From: an uncultured Monoglobus sp.
GTDB taxonomy: Bacteria; Bacillota; Clostridia; Monoglobales; Monoglobaceae
Length of the DNA: 64,000 bases
Direction: 5' to 3'
Assembly (NCBI GenBank): GCA_947625055.1
Contig: CANQMT010000007.1
Span: 31,796 to 95,795 of the forward strand
Of this stretch, positions 54,167-63,778 are shown piece by piece. The notes beneath the pieces are model-generated. The model saw only the letters and a list, made by a program, of their open reading frames with translations, did not search any database and was not told where the DNA came from. The first letter of the stretch is position 1; every line of letters starts with the position of its first letter. Position numbers and translations under genes: made by a program.

Positions 54167-55192
54167 ATGTTAACTAATAAACTTGAAGGTAAACAATTGT
54201 TGCTTATCGCACCATTGTTTTTTGGTTATTATAAAGAAATAATTTCTGAGGCTAATAAAATTGGGATTACGGTTGATTATATATGTGATGCCCCAAGTAA
54301 TTCTAATATTTCAAAGGCTCTCGGTAGAATTAATAAAAACTTAATCAAGGTTCATACTGTATGGTACTTTCAAAATAAGGTTTTGCCACTTTTGAATAAT
54401 CAATATGATTATGTGTTTCTTATTGCTTGTATGAACCTTGCTTTTTCACCTGATATGATCGGAGAAATTAGGGAAAGTATTCCTCATGCAAAGTTTATTT
54501 TGTATCAATGGGATGCTGAAAAAAATTTTCCCTCTCCAAATAAAATACATAAATATCATAAATACTTTGACAAAATATACACTTTTGACAGATTTGACAG
54601 TCGGAAGAGGAGTATTTATAAGCATTTGCCCTTGTTTTACACAACCACATACGAAGCGATTGCCGACGTTGATCCGTGCGGTAATGAAACAGAATATGAC
54701 TGTGCGTACATAGGAACAGCGCATCCTCAAAAATATAAAGATATAAATGCAATGTCGCTGGCGTTATCAAGTATAATGCCAAAACAATATATATATCATT
54801 ATATGCCGTCTAAATTAAAATACCTATATCATAAAGTTACCGCTGAGGAATATAAAAGCGCAAAACTGAGCGATTTTAAATATGAAAAATTTCCGGCCGA
54901 ACAAATGGCGCGGCTTTATCAAAAATCAGACTGTATTTTAGACGCTCCACAAGCGGGTCAAACCGGACTCACAATGAGGACTTTGGAATGTCTTGGCGCG
55001 AAAAAAAAGCTTATTACGACAAACAGCGATGTAAAAAACTATGATTTTTACAGAGAAGAAAATATTTATATATTTGACGGAAGCATAGACGAGACAAATC
55101 CGTTTTTCACGGAGCCGTATAGGGATTTAGAGGCAGATATTTATAAAAAATACTCGCTCAGGAATTGGCTCGGCGAGTTGCTTGAGGCTTAA
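54167..55192 (+). CDS. Glycosyltransferase-like polysaccharide protein
   Basis: 341 residues with a two-domain GT-B appearance: LLLIAPLFFGYYKEIISEANK at the start (about 11-31 in part), YIGTAHPQKYKD in the middle, and a C-terminal ILDAPQAGQTGLTMRTLECL with KKLITTNSDV. The end pattern, a Glu-containing helix after a Gly-rich loop, suits nucleotide-sugar binding. It resembles the protein at 60404-61393. The acceptor and donor are unknown. Confidence 0.7.
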   Translation: MLTNKLEGKQLLLIAPLFFGYYKEIISEANKIGITVDYICDAPSNSNISKALGRINKNLIKVHTVWYFQNKVLPLLNNQYDYVFLIACMNLAFSPDMIGEIRESIPHAKFILYQWDAEKNFPSPNKIHKYHKYFDKIYTFDRFDSRKRSIYKHLPLFYTTTYEAIADVDPCGNETEYDCAYIGTAHPQKYKDINAMSLALSSIMPKQYIYHYMPSKLKYLYHKVTAEEYKSAKLSDFKYEKFPAEQMARLYQKSDCILDAPQAGQTGLTMRTLECLGAKKKLITTNSDVKNYDFYREENIYIFDGSIDETNPFFTEPYRDLEADIYKKYSLRNWLGELLEA

Positions 55193-55255
55193 AATCGGCT
55201 GTGTGGTTTGAGCGAACGTTCTTAAATTCTGACGGACGTAACGGAGGAACGATCA

Positions 55256-56461
55256 TTGAAAGTATTGCAGATTAACAGTTTTTGCAGCGTGGGAAGCACC
55301 GGAAAGATCGCGGTGGACTTGCATGATATTCTGAAACAAAACGGACACGATTGTAAGATCGCTTACGGCAGAGAAAGTGTCAGCGGTGTTGACCCCGGTG
55401 ATGTGATAAAAATCGGGGATAAATTTAACATATATACAGACGCTTTAATGACTCGGCTTACCGACAGAGCCGGCTTTTACTCAAGGCGCGCAACAGAAGA
55501 ACTGATAGAAAAGATAAAGAGGTATGATCCCGACATTATCCAGCTTCATAATCTGCACGGTTATTATATTAATATTGAAATCCTGTTTGAATATTTAAAA
55601 AAGGCAAAAAAACCGGTTGTATGGCTTCTGCACGATTGTTGGAGCTTTACAGGCCATTGTGCTCATTTTGAGTATGCGGGATGTGATAAGTGGATAAAAG
55701 GCTGTGAAAAATGCTCTCAGAGTGGCTTTTATCCGAAGAGCTATGTTGACAGCAGCCAAAAGAATTATGAGTTAAAAAAAAGACTGTTTACCTCTATTGA
55801 AAATATGACTATTGTAACGCCGTCGAAATGGCTCGCTGAATTGGTAAAACAGTCGTTTTTTGCAAAATATCCTGTTGATGTCATATATAACGGGATCGAT
55901 CTTGAAGTATTCAAGCCGAGACAAAGCGATTTTCGGAAAAAGTATGGGTTAGAGAACAAAAAAATAATTCTTGGCGTTGCGAGTATCTGGACGGAGCGCA
56001 AAGGCTTGAGCGACCTTATTGATTTGTCAAAAAAACTTGATGAAAGCTATAAAATCGTCATTGTCGGCAAAGCGAAAAAAGTAAAAATACCAACAAATAT
56101 GATTTATATTGAAAGAACAAAGTCGCAGGAAGAGCTTGCGGAAATATATTCCGCTGCCGACGTGTTTATCAATCCGACGTTTGAGGATAACTTCCCCTCG
56201 GTGAATATCGAGGCTCTGGCGTGCGGGACACCGGTAATAACTTATAGAACCGGCGGAAGTCCCGAGGCGGTCGACGAAATCTGCGGCGCTGTGACTGACG
56301 AGAGGACGCCTGAAAGCATATTAAATACGATTAAAATGCTTGAAAAAAAGCGGCTTAGATCCGACGATTGCGTTATGCGCGCTGCGAGCGAATATGACAA
56401 AACAAGGAAATATATGGAGTATGTGAGTTTGTATGAAAAAATACAAGTTAAGCAACAGTGA
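55256..56461 (+). CDS. Glycosyltransferase family 4 protein
   Basis: 401 residues starting at TTG 55256, eight bases after GGAGG. It begins MKVLQINSFCSVGSTGKIA, the N-terminal GT-B domain. The C-terminal half has GVASIWTERKGLSDLIDL and the donor-binding NPTFEDNFPSVNIEALACGTPVI (about 322-344 in part). It adds a sugar to a lipid-linked oligosaccharide. It overlaps the next gene by 29 bases. Confidence 0.9.
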   Translation: MKVLQINSFCSVGSTGKIAVDLHDILKQNGHDCKIAYGRESVSGVDPGDVIKIGDKFNIYTDALMTRLTDRAGFYSRRATEELIEKIKRYDPDIIQLHNLHGYYINIEILFEYLKKAKKPVVWLLHDCWSFTGHCAHFEYAGCDKWIKGCEKCSQSGFYPKSYVDSSQKNYELKKRLFTSIENMTIVTPSKWLAELVKQSFFAKYPVDVIYNGIDLEVFKPRQSDFRKKYGLENKKIILGVASIWTERKGLSDLIDLSKKLDESYKIVIVGKAKKVKIPTNMIYIERTKSQEELAEIYSAADVFINPTFEDNFPSVNIEALACGTPVITYRTGGSPEAVDEICGAVTDERTPESILNTIKMLEKKRLRSDDCVMRAASEYDKTRKYMEYVSLYEKIQVKQQ

Positions 56462-57743
56462 AAATATATTAAGCTTTATAGTCGCTCTTTTCGGCGCTAT
56501 TGTGCTTATTAATAATATAGTTTATAATTACCCCAAAAAGTACGTTGTGCTTACCGCATGGGTCGTTATTTTTGTATCCCTTTATCTGCTTATAATATAT
56601 CGCAGAAAATGGGAGTTTTTCTTTATATTCTTTTTAATGCTTGTGTTTAATTACAGTATTATGATTACTGAGTTTATATCGCCGATAACTGATATTCTTT
56701 ATACAAAATATCATAATACCGTTGAAGCGCATATCGCGCAAAATTTAATACTGTTTTATCTTATTTTGCTTTGCGTTTTTATGCCGAGGAGCTATGTGTC
56801 GTCAAAGAACATAAAAAGCAATATATATATGATACCCGAAAAATCGAATAATCTGATAGTTTATGTTATAGCAGTTGTGCTTATTTATATATTGATTTTT
56901 GAATATCAAACTCCGGAGGCAGGACAACGCGGAGAGTTGAGCCCATTATATGAGTATTCGGTTATATTCTTTATAATAGGTTTTTCGTATAGCAAACAGA
57001 GAACGACAAATCTGCTGCTCACATTTATTTTGTTATTGTTCGTAGCGCAGGACTTCATTTTCGGCGGTCGTATCACCGGCCTTCAACTGCTTGTTATATG
57101 GTTTTTAATGAACTATTCATATCGGGCAAAAATGAGAATTGTTCTTCCGATTATGATAGCGGGTTTTGTGGGATTAAGTATTATAGGTGCCACACGTGGA
57201 AATTACTCTGATTTTGAGTCGGCAATTGAAAATGTTTATAAAGCGCTTGTAGAAGGTAAATTAGCTAATGACACATCATATGCGGCATTTCACACATCTG
57301 TGACTTTTATAAAATATGAGATATTCGGATGGAATGAAAGAATAAGAATATTTAAAAGATTTTTACTTTCTATGATTGTGGGCGGCTCTGTCCCGGATTC
57401 GAGTTTGCCGATTGTAACATCTAAGCATTATATTCACTCGGCAGGAGGTATGTTGCCTATGCACTTTCATTATTATATGGGATGGTTTGGTATAGTAATA
57501 GCAGCGGCAATTACCGGAATATATATGCATATTGTCGCTACGGTCAATGAAATTAGCAGTCCGATTATAAAATGTATTGCTGTATATTTTGTCGCAGGAT
57601 TTAGTCGATGGTACTTATATTCACCTTCCAATTTGCTACGAGGTTGTACAATATTGTGCGTTGTATATTTTGTTTTTGCTGTAATGGACGGATTAATAAA
57701 AAAGCACAGATTAGTAATTAAATTAGATAGTGGAAAGGGATAA
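56433..57743 (+). CDS. Oligosaccharide repeat-unit polymerase (Wzy-like)
   Basis: 436 residues with about ten membrane segments and a large outer loop (about 255-340) containing SVPDSSLPIVTSKHYIHSAG. Basic, aromatic-rich loops and no enzyme motif are typical of Wzy proteins, which vary greatly in sequence. The assignment rests on topology and position in the operon. Confidence 0.72.
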   Translation: MKKYKLSNSENILSFIVALFGAIVLINNIVYNYPKKYVVLTAWVVIFVSLYLLIIYRRKWEFFFIFFLMLVFNYSIMITEFISPITDILYTKYHNTVEAHIAQNLILFYLILLCVFMPRSYVSSKNIKSNIYMIPEKSNNLIVYVIAVVLIYILIFEYQTPEAGQRGELSPLYEYSVIFFIIGFSYSKQRTTNLLLTFILLLFVAQDFIFGGRITGLQLLVIWFLMNYSYRAKMRIVLPIMIAGFVGLSIIGATRGNYSDFESAIENVYKALVEGKLANDTSYAAFHTSVTFIKYEIFGWNERIRIFKRFLLSMIVGGSVPDSSLPIVTSKHYIHSAGGMLPMHFHYYMGWFGIVIAAAITGIYMHIVATVNEISSPIIKCIAVYFVAGFSRWYLYSPSNLLRGCTILCVVYFVFAVMDGLIKKHRLVIKLDSGKG

Positions 57744-57811
57744 TATATATAAAATAATTAACTTAAACAAAAATCGATGAAATCACAAAAAGTTTTAAGG
57801 AGGAATTAATT

Positions 57812-58882
57812 GTGAAAAGATTGATTATATGTAACACATATTATCAATTGATTATGGCTATACAAATGAAGTTGACTTTGTTTAATAATGATTGTGTAGA
57901 TGCTTGGTTATCAGATAATTCAAATAATGCCAGTTTTGTTTGTAATAGATTAAATGATATAGATATATTTAGAGAGATTAAATTAGTAGAACATAAGATT
58001 AAGCAGAATGTTTTACATAAAATTACAGATATTATAAATTCTTGTTTTGCAGGCAAACAAGAATTAGATATTGATTTTTACGATGAAATTCTTTTTTTTA
58101 ATTTGGATTATCAATTATATGCTATTGATGATTATTATAAAAAATGCAAACACATCGTAACATGGTCACATTACGAAGAAGGAATTCTCTCTTATGAAAG
58201 AGATTTTATAACCGGCAAATGTTTAAAATTAACACGAAAATTGAGAATAATGGTTGGCAAAGACGATATTATTTTAAAAATCGAAAAATACTATTGTATG
58301 TTTCCAGATTTTAAAGAAAGTAACAAAGAATGGGAATTTGTCAAAATACCATCAATCTCATTAAACAATGTTGAATTGAAAAATATACTGAAATATATTT
58401 TTGATTATGAAATATCTACAAATCCATACAAGTATATTTACTTTTCTTCACCATCCGATATTGATGGCAACTCGTTTGGCGAAACAGAACTTGTTCTTAA
58501 AATTGCCGAGTATGTCGGAAAAGATAATTTACTTGTTAAAATGCATCCGAGGGATAATAGAAATATATATGAAAAACACGGTTTAAATATTATGAAGAAT
58601 TCATTTGTCCCATGGGAAGTAATGTGTTTGAACGATAAATACGAGAATATAGTTATGTTAACTACCTTGTCCGGTGCATTTATAAACAGTTCAGCAACTA
58701 TTGAAAATAACAGAAAAGGTATTTTTTTATGTGATGCAATACAAAGTGACAACAATTATTTAAAACAAAACTCAAAAGAAATTAAAAAAATGTTAAATAA
58801 ATTGCATAAATTTGGTTTATGCAAAAATGTAAAAATATATAATCAAGAAAAAATTAAATTAAAGCAGGAGGACAAAAGATGA
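57812..58882 (+). CDS. Sialyltransferase-like (GT52-type) glycosyltransferase
   Basis: 356 residues from a GTG at 57812 after AAGGAGG. It begins LIICNTYYQLIMAIQMKL, typical of GT52 and polysialyltransferase-like proteins. LVKMHPRDNRN (near residue 244) and a later TTLSGAFINS are the two motifs seen in bacterial sialyltransferases of this fold (His-Pro and a Ser/Thr-rich loop). It would use a CMP-keto-sugar donor, which fits the cytidylyltransferase two genes downstream. Very AT-rich. It overlaps the aldolase gene by 4 bases. Confidence 0.68.
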   Translation: MKRLIICNTYYQLIMAIQMKLTLFNNDCVDAWLSDNSNNASFVCNRLNDIDIFREIKLVEHKIKQNVLHKITDIINSCFAGKQELDIDFYDEILFFNLDYQLYAIDDYYKKCKHIVTWSHYEEGILSYERDFITGKCLKLTRKLRIMVGKDDIILKIEKYYCMFPDFKESNKEWEFVKIPSISLNNVELKNILKYIFDYEISTNPYKYIYFSSPSDIDGNSFGETELVLKIAEYVGKDNLLVKMHPRDNRNIYEKHGLNIMKNSFVPWEVMCLNDKYENIVMLTTLSGAFINSSATIENNRKGIFLCDAIQSDNNYLKQNSKEIKKMLNKLHKFGLCKNVKIYNQEKIKLKQEDKR

Positions 58883-59700
58883 TTGCAAAAATGAAAGTTT
58901 TTGACTGTACATTAAGAGAAATAGGTTATCAGACAGGTTGGTATTTTGATAAAAAGGTTGCGAGAAACATATACAGATTTGCTGAATCAAGACATATCGA
59001 TTATATTGAGCTTGGGTTTTTCCATAATGAAAATGCTGATCCAAATAGAGGGGCTTTTCGTTATTGTAGTACACATGATGATGAAATTATGAAAGTTTTT
59101 TCTTACGTAAAAAACAGAACAAAATTATCGGCTATGAGAGATATTCAACGTCCGCTTTCTGAACTCAAACCTAAAAATGAAAGTCCTATTGATACCATTC
59201 GTATATTAACGCGTTCGCATGAGACGGATATTGAAAAGCTTAAAATATTTGTTGATGAAGTTCAGAGACTTGGCTATGAAGTATATATTAATTTTACAAG
59301 TGCAGGAAATAATACGCCGGAGATGACAAGGTTATTCGCAGAATCAGCAAAAAGTTTCGGGGTACCTATTATATATTTTGCCGATACAGAAAGTATTATG
59401 ACTAAAGATTTTGTAAACGAAACAATAAGTATATGTCATGAATGTGGTATTGGCGTTGGAATGCATTTTCACGATAAGAATGGAACGGCGGAAATGCTTG
59501 CAGATACAGCTATACAACAAGGGGTTGACGGAATTGACGTAACTCATATTGGGCTCGGAGGCAAATGGAGAGACGGAAATCTTACTATGGAATATTTGCT
59601 TAAAAAATTTGGTATTCATATGGGTTATGAAAATACAATGATTCGCAATGAAGTAATTGAACAGATAATTAAGTATAATGAATTTACAGCAGCAGAATAA
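58879..59700 (+). CDS. DRE-TIM (HMGL-like) aldolase in a polysaccharide operon
   Basis: 273 residues. FDCTLREIGYQTG (Asp 9, Arg 13) is the DRE motif region, MHFHDKNGTAEM supplies the His-x-His metal ligands, and IGLGGKWRDGNLTMEYLL corresponds to the Gly-rich loop of HMGL-like enzymes. Close relatives include 4-hydroxy-2-oxovalerate aldolase, HMG-CoA lyase and citramalate synthase. The place between a sialyltransferase-like gene and a CMP-sugar synthetase suggests it makes a keto-sugar acid from pyruvate (or a similar donor) and an aldehyde, instead of NeuB. The reaction is inferred. GGAGG precedes the ATG. Confidence 0.78.
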   Translation: MIAKMKVFDCTLREIGYQTGWYFDKKVARNIYRFAESRHIDYIELGFFHNENADPNRGAFRYCSTHDDEIMKVFSYVKNRTKLSAMRDIQRPLSELKPKNESPIDTIRILTRSHETDIEKLKIFVDEVQRLGYEVYINFTSAGNNTPEMTRLFAESAKSFGVPIIYFADTESIMTKDFVNETISICHECGIGVGMHFHDKNGTAEMLADTAIQQGVDGIDVTHIGLGGKWRDGNLTMEYLLKKFGIHMGYENTMIRNEVIEQIIKYNEFTAAE

Positions 59701-59710
59701 GGAGTATAGA

Positions 59711-60400
59711 ATGGATAGAGTTACAGCTATAATTCCGGTAAGAGAAGGAAGCCGGAGAATAAAAAATAAAAATATTGCGCCTTTTGCGGGCACAACCCTT
59801 CTCGAACATAAAATTGAAGTATTAAAAAAAGTTCCTGAAATAAGCAAAATTGTTGTCTCATCTGACTCGGAGTATATGTTGGCATTGGCTAATAAACATG
59901 GCACAGAGATTCACAGACGTGAAAAGGAACTTTGCGATGAAATATCAAGACCGTTTGGCGACACGGTAAAGGCAGTTTGTTCAGCGGTGGATGGTGACCA
60001 TATTTTATGGGCTCCGTGCACATCACCATTGGTATCTCCGATGTTATATTCCAAAGCAATAGAAAAATATTTGGAAGCACTGAACGAAGGATATGACAGC
60101 CTAATATCCGTTGAATTATTCAAAAAATTTATGTGGGATGAAAATGGCCCGCTTAATTATGAATTGGGAGACAAACAAGTGCCTTCTCAGCAACTTCCTA
60201 ATTTGTATGTAGTTACAAATGGTATATTAATTGCTCCAAGAAATAAAACCATAGAATGGAAATATACATACGGAAGCAATCCTTATAAGTTTATCGTGGA
60301 CAAGTTCGCGGCGACAGATATTGATGAAGAATCGGATTTGATAGAGGCAAAAATGCTTATGGATTTATATCCTGAAAAATTTTTATGTGGTGGTGAGTAA
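59711..60400 (+). CDS. CMP-keto-sugar acid synthetase (NeuA/KdsB-like cytidylyltransferase)
   Basis: 229 residues from the ATG at 59711, after AAGGAG. It begins with AIIPVREGSRRIKNKNIAPF, the CTP-binding loop of the family. IVVSSDSEYM and ILWAPCTSPLVSP follow, with an Asp-rich C-terminus holding DKFAATDIDEESDLIEA, seen in metal-binding acylneuraminate cytidylyltransferases. It should form CMP-activated sugar acid for the transferase at 57812. Confidence 0.85.
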   Translation: MDRVTAIIPVREGSRRIKNKNIAPFAGTTLLEHKIEVLKKVPEISKIVVSSDSEYMLALANKHGTEIHRREKELCDEISRPFGDTVKAVCSAVDGDHILWAPCTSPLVSPMLYSKAIEKYLEALNEGYDSLISVELFKKFMWDENGPLNYELGDKQVPSQQLPNLYVVTNGILIAPRNKTIEWKYTYGSNPYKFIVDKFAATDIDEESDLIEAKMLMDLYPEKFLCGGE

Positions 60401-60403
60401 TGT

Positions 60404-61393
60404 ATGCGTAAAAAACAATTTATTATGGTTATGCATAAAAATAGTTTAAATCGAATCCTCTTTAATGATCTTAAAAATGATAAAAGAGTGACTGTATATA
60501 ACGATTTAGAAAAAAATTTAAATGGTTCATTATTTAGGTTAATGCGTTGTGCTCATTATAGCCATAAAGTTAATAAAATTATAAGACTGCCATTTAAAAA
60601 GGTTTGGGGATATGTATTAGACGAAATAGTATATGATGAAAATATCAATTATTACATAATAATGACTAATGCATCTTTGTATCAGTTTGATTTATCTTAT
60701 TTATCAAAAAAACGTAAATTATATAGTAACATAAAATTTATTTTATATTTGGAGGATCCCATGACTAATATTAAAAGAGCATGTGGATATGAGTATAGTG
60801 ATATAGTAAATTTTGATTACGTGTTTACATTTGATCCTATAGATGCTGAAAAATATGGATTTATATATACAAGTTTGCCATATTCAATTATAAATAATAA
60901 ATTTGTAGAATTGAAAAGGGATTTGTACTTATCGGCAACAAATAAAGGGCGATTAGACTTTTTTTTGAAAATATATAATCTACTTGATAGTGGTGGCGTA
61001 AATGCACTGTTTCGTATTGTAGAAGTTAGTAGCGAAAAACAACAATTTAAAAAGAAAATAATATATAATAAAAGATTAACATATAACGAAATTTTAAATG
61101 AAGTTAAAGAATCTAATTGTATATTGGAATTACTTGCGAAAGGACAAGCTGCTGCTACAATGCGTTATTACGAAGCGGTTTGTTATAATAAAAAGCTTCT
61201 AACTAATAACAAAGATGTTGTTAATCTTCCGTTCTATAATCCGGAATATATTCATATTTTTGAAAAACCCGAGGATATTGATTGTGAATGGATAAAAGAA
61301 CGTATACCTATTGACTATGGTTATGACGGTAGATTTTCGCCAACGTGTTTAATAGACAAGATTGTTGAGTTGGAGGAGCAGAAAGAAGGGTAA
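60404..61393 (+). CDS. Glycosyltransferase-like protein, second copy of the 54167 type
   Basis: 329 residues. YVFTFDPIDAEKYGFIYTSLPY (about 141-162 in part) is in the middle, and the C-terminal NCILELLAKGQAAATMRYYEA with KKLLTNNKDV mirrors the end of the protein at 54167-55192. Very AT-rich. The two may be distant copies that add different sugars. Function inferred only. Confidence 0.62.
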   Translation: MRKKQFIMVMHKNSLNRILFNDLKNDKRVTVYNDLEKNLNGSLFRLMRCAHYSHKVNKIIRLPFKKVWGYVLDEIVYDENINYYIIMTNASLYQFDLSYLSKKRKLYSNIKFILYLEDPMTNIKRACGYEYSDIVNFDYVFTFDPIDAEKYGFIYTSLPYSIINNKFVELKRDLYLSATNKGRLDFFLKIYNLLDSGGVNALFRIVEVSSEKQQFKKKIIYNKRLTYNEILNEVKESNCILELLAKGQAAATMRYYEAVCYNKKLLTNNKDVVNLPFYNPEYIHIFEKPEDIDCEWIKERIPIDYGYDGRFSPTCLIDKIVELEEQKEG

Positions 61394-61397
61394 AACG

Positions 61398-62807
61398 TTG
61401 GCGAAAAATAAGCTGCTGAACTTTGTGAAAAATGTTTCATATACCGCTGTTTCGAATATTTTGGGAACATTGATCTCGGCTGTCTCTTTGCTGATAATAC
61501 CAAAGCTCGTGAGCGTTGAGACATACGGATATCTTCAACTGTATATGTTTTATATAACTTATACCGGTGTTTCATACTTTGGTTGGTGTGACGGAATATA
61601 TCTGCGGGAAGGCGGAAAATATTATAAAGACCTCGACAAGCCTATGTATTCGGCCCAATTTTGGCTGTTGGGGCTTTTTGAGGTTATACTCTATGGTATA
61701 ATTTTAGCCTTTGCCGTGATGTTCGCAAGTGATGCGAACAAGCATTTTGTATATATGTTTGTTTGCATATCCGGCGTAGGTATGTGCCTGAGATGGTTCA
61801 TAACATTTATTTTGCAGGCAACTGCACGAATAAAGGAGTTTGCTATAGTTACAATATCCGAACGTATTGTATATATTGTCTTGGTTATGATTTTACTTGC
61901 GTTCGGTTACAGAAACTTTATTCTGCTTATCGCCGCAGACGTTGCCGGAAAATATATATCCATGTTTATTGGCGTATGGTATTGTAGGGATATGGTGTTT
62001 TCAAAGCCGGGTTTTTCAAAGTCGGTTTTCGGAGAGATAAAGGAAAACATCTCCGCGGGAATAAAGCTTATGTTTGCCGGACTCAGCAGTATGCTGATTA
62101 TCGGAGTAATTCGTTTCGGAGTGCAGAGCAAATGGGATATCGCGACATTCGGAAAAGTTTCTCTGACGCTTACCATATCAAATATGGTGATGACAGCGAT
62201 AAACGCGATAGCGGTGGTATTGTATCCAATGCTTCGCAGGACAAGCCGTGAGCAGCTTCCGAAGCTTTACAGCATTATGCGCGTTCTGCTTATGGGAATT
62301 ATATTTGGCGGTCTTATGTTCTATTATCCGGTGCAGAAAATACTCTCGACTTGGCTGCCGCAGTACGCCGACAGTATAAGATACGCGGCGATTTTGCTTC
62401 CTGTATGCGTGTATGAAAGCAAAATGGCAATGCTGATCAACACATACCTTAAGGCCTTGCGCCTTGAGAATATGCTGATGATATGCAACATAGCGGCTCT
62501 TGCTGTCAGTGTGGTATGCGCGGTTCTGTCAATAACGGTGTTTGAAAGTGTGACACTTGCTATCATCTCAATACTTATTGCGCTAATGTTCAGGGGAATA
62601 TTAAGCGAGCTTGTGCTGTCGCACCATATAGATGTGAACGTTAAGAAGGATATAGTAATCGAATTTATTATGTCGGTTGCTTTCATAATCTGCAACTGGT
62701 ATTTAGGCTTTATAGGAATGGGAATATATGCGCTGTGCTATGCCGCCTATATCTTACTCAAGAAAAACGATTTGAAACAGGCAATAGAATATATATATCG
62801 GGGGTAA
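61398..62807 (+). CDS. Wzx-like polysaccharide flippase
   Basis: 469 residues from the TTG at 61398, six bases after AAGAAGGGT. About 12 membrane segments and no catalytic motif; the opening SYTAVSNILGTLISAVSLLI is typical of the MOP/Wzx superfamily. It should flip the lipid-linked repeat unit outward for the polymerase at 56433. Its base composition is less AT-rich than the genes just upstream. Confidence 0.85.
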   Translation: MAKNKLLNFVKNVSYTAVSNILGTLISAVSLLIIPKLVSVETYGYLQLYMFYITYTGVSYFGWCDGIYLREGGKYYKDLDKPMYSAQFWLLGLFEVILYGIILAFAVMFASDANKHFVYMFVCISGVGMCLRWFITFILQATARIKEFAIVTISERIVYIVLVMILLAFGYRNFILLIAADVAGKYISMFIGVWYCRDMVFSKPGFSKSVFGEIKENISAGIKLMFAGLSSMLIIGVIRFGVQSKWDIATFGKVSLTLTISNMVMTAINAIAVVLYPMLRRTSREQLPKLYSIMRVLLMGIIFGGLMFYYPVQKILSTWLPQYADSIRYAAILLPVCVYESKMAMLINTYLKALRLENMLMICNIAALAVSVVCAVLSITVFESVTLAIISILIALMFRGILSELVLSHHIDVNVKKDIVIEFIMSVAFIICNWYLGFIGMGIYALCYAAYILLKKNDLKQAIEYIYRG

Positions 62808-62815
62808 AAATTAAC

Positions 62816-63778
62816 ATGACAAAAAGGATTGAATGGCTTGATGTCTTGAAAGGAATAGGAATAATTTTCATTGTATTGGGACATTTAACATTTTATGGTA
62901 ATAATGATTGGCTAACTGTGTTGATATTCTCTTTTCATGTGCCGTTGTTTTTTGTTCTGTCAGGATATGTATATAGAATATCCGAAAGTTTTAATGAGTT
63001 TTTATATAAAAAATTTAATAGTCTGTTATTGCCGTTTTTAATATGCTCGATTGCGGACTTGTTTTTAGAAATTACAAAAAGCGTTATAAAACATGAAAAA
63101 ATAGGTTTGGAAGTTTTAAGATATTTGTTTTTCGTTGACGGACGAGCCGCGCTTGATACACCTATTTGGTTTTTGTTTATATTATTTGTTATAGAAATAA
63201 TATATTATTTTATGTTTAACAAGAAATTGGTAAATAAAATAATATTGTGCTGTGCTTCAATGATTTTATCTGCATTCATAAATCAAAGATATTATTTTGG
63301 AATAGGATTAATACCTATTTCGATCGCTTTCTTGATTATAGGCGATATATGCAAAAACGAAAGAATTAAAATAATTATAAAAAAACTAATAAAGTTTTGG
63401 TGGATTATTTTGCCGATTTGGATCATATCAAGTATATTTAATAATCAAGTTGATGTTTATGCTTGTTGGCACGGAAAAAGCGTTATTCTTATGTACATAA
63501 ATGCGTTTCTCGGTATTGCGTTTTTTACATATTTGGCAATGAAATTGCAGAAAATAGGTTTTTTAAAATATTATGGAAGAAACTCAATAATTGTTTTGTG
63601 TTCACATGTATATTTTACAAATTTTATTACAGGTAACATTTATAATATTTTAAGAAATTATGGGATTTTAAACAATATGACGATATGTTTGATATGCGTA
63701 TTTGTTATAGCAATAATGTGTACTGTAATACAAATTACAAATACTGTTATAACGAAATTACGTAACGGGGGGGGGTAA
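62816..63778 (+). CDS. Acyltransferase 3 family (O-acyltransferase)
   Basis: 320 residues beginning MTKRIEWLDVLKGIGIIFIV, with the conserved HL near residue 19 and FSFHVPLFFVLSGYVY. About ten membrane segments. OafA-like enzymes O-acetylate surface sugars. The ATG at 62816 follows GGGGGT. The last codons include a G9 run, so its end may vary. Confidence 0.82.
   Translation: MTKRIEWLDVLKGIGIIFIVLGHLTFYGNNDWLTVLIFSFHVPLFFVLSGYVYRISESFNEFLYKKFNSLLLPFLICSIADLFLEITKSVIKHEKIGLEVLRYLFFVDGRAALDTPIWFLFILFVIEIIYYFMFNKKLVNKIILCCASMILSAFINQRYYFGIGLIPISIAFLIIGDICKNERIKIIIKKLIKFWWIILPIWIISSIFNNQVDVYACWHGKSVILMYINAFLGIAFFTYLAMKLQKIGFLKYYGRNSIIVLCSHVYFTNFITGNIYNILRNYGILNNMTICLICVFVIAIMCTVIQITNTVITKLRNGGG
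63767..63775 (+). repeat. G9 homopolymer at the 3' end of the acyltransferase gene
   Basis: Nine consecutive G directly before the TAA at 63776. Losing one G would extend the protein by about 17 codons to a later stop. Confidence 0.7.
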
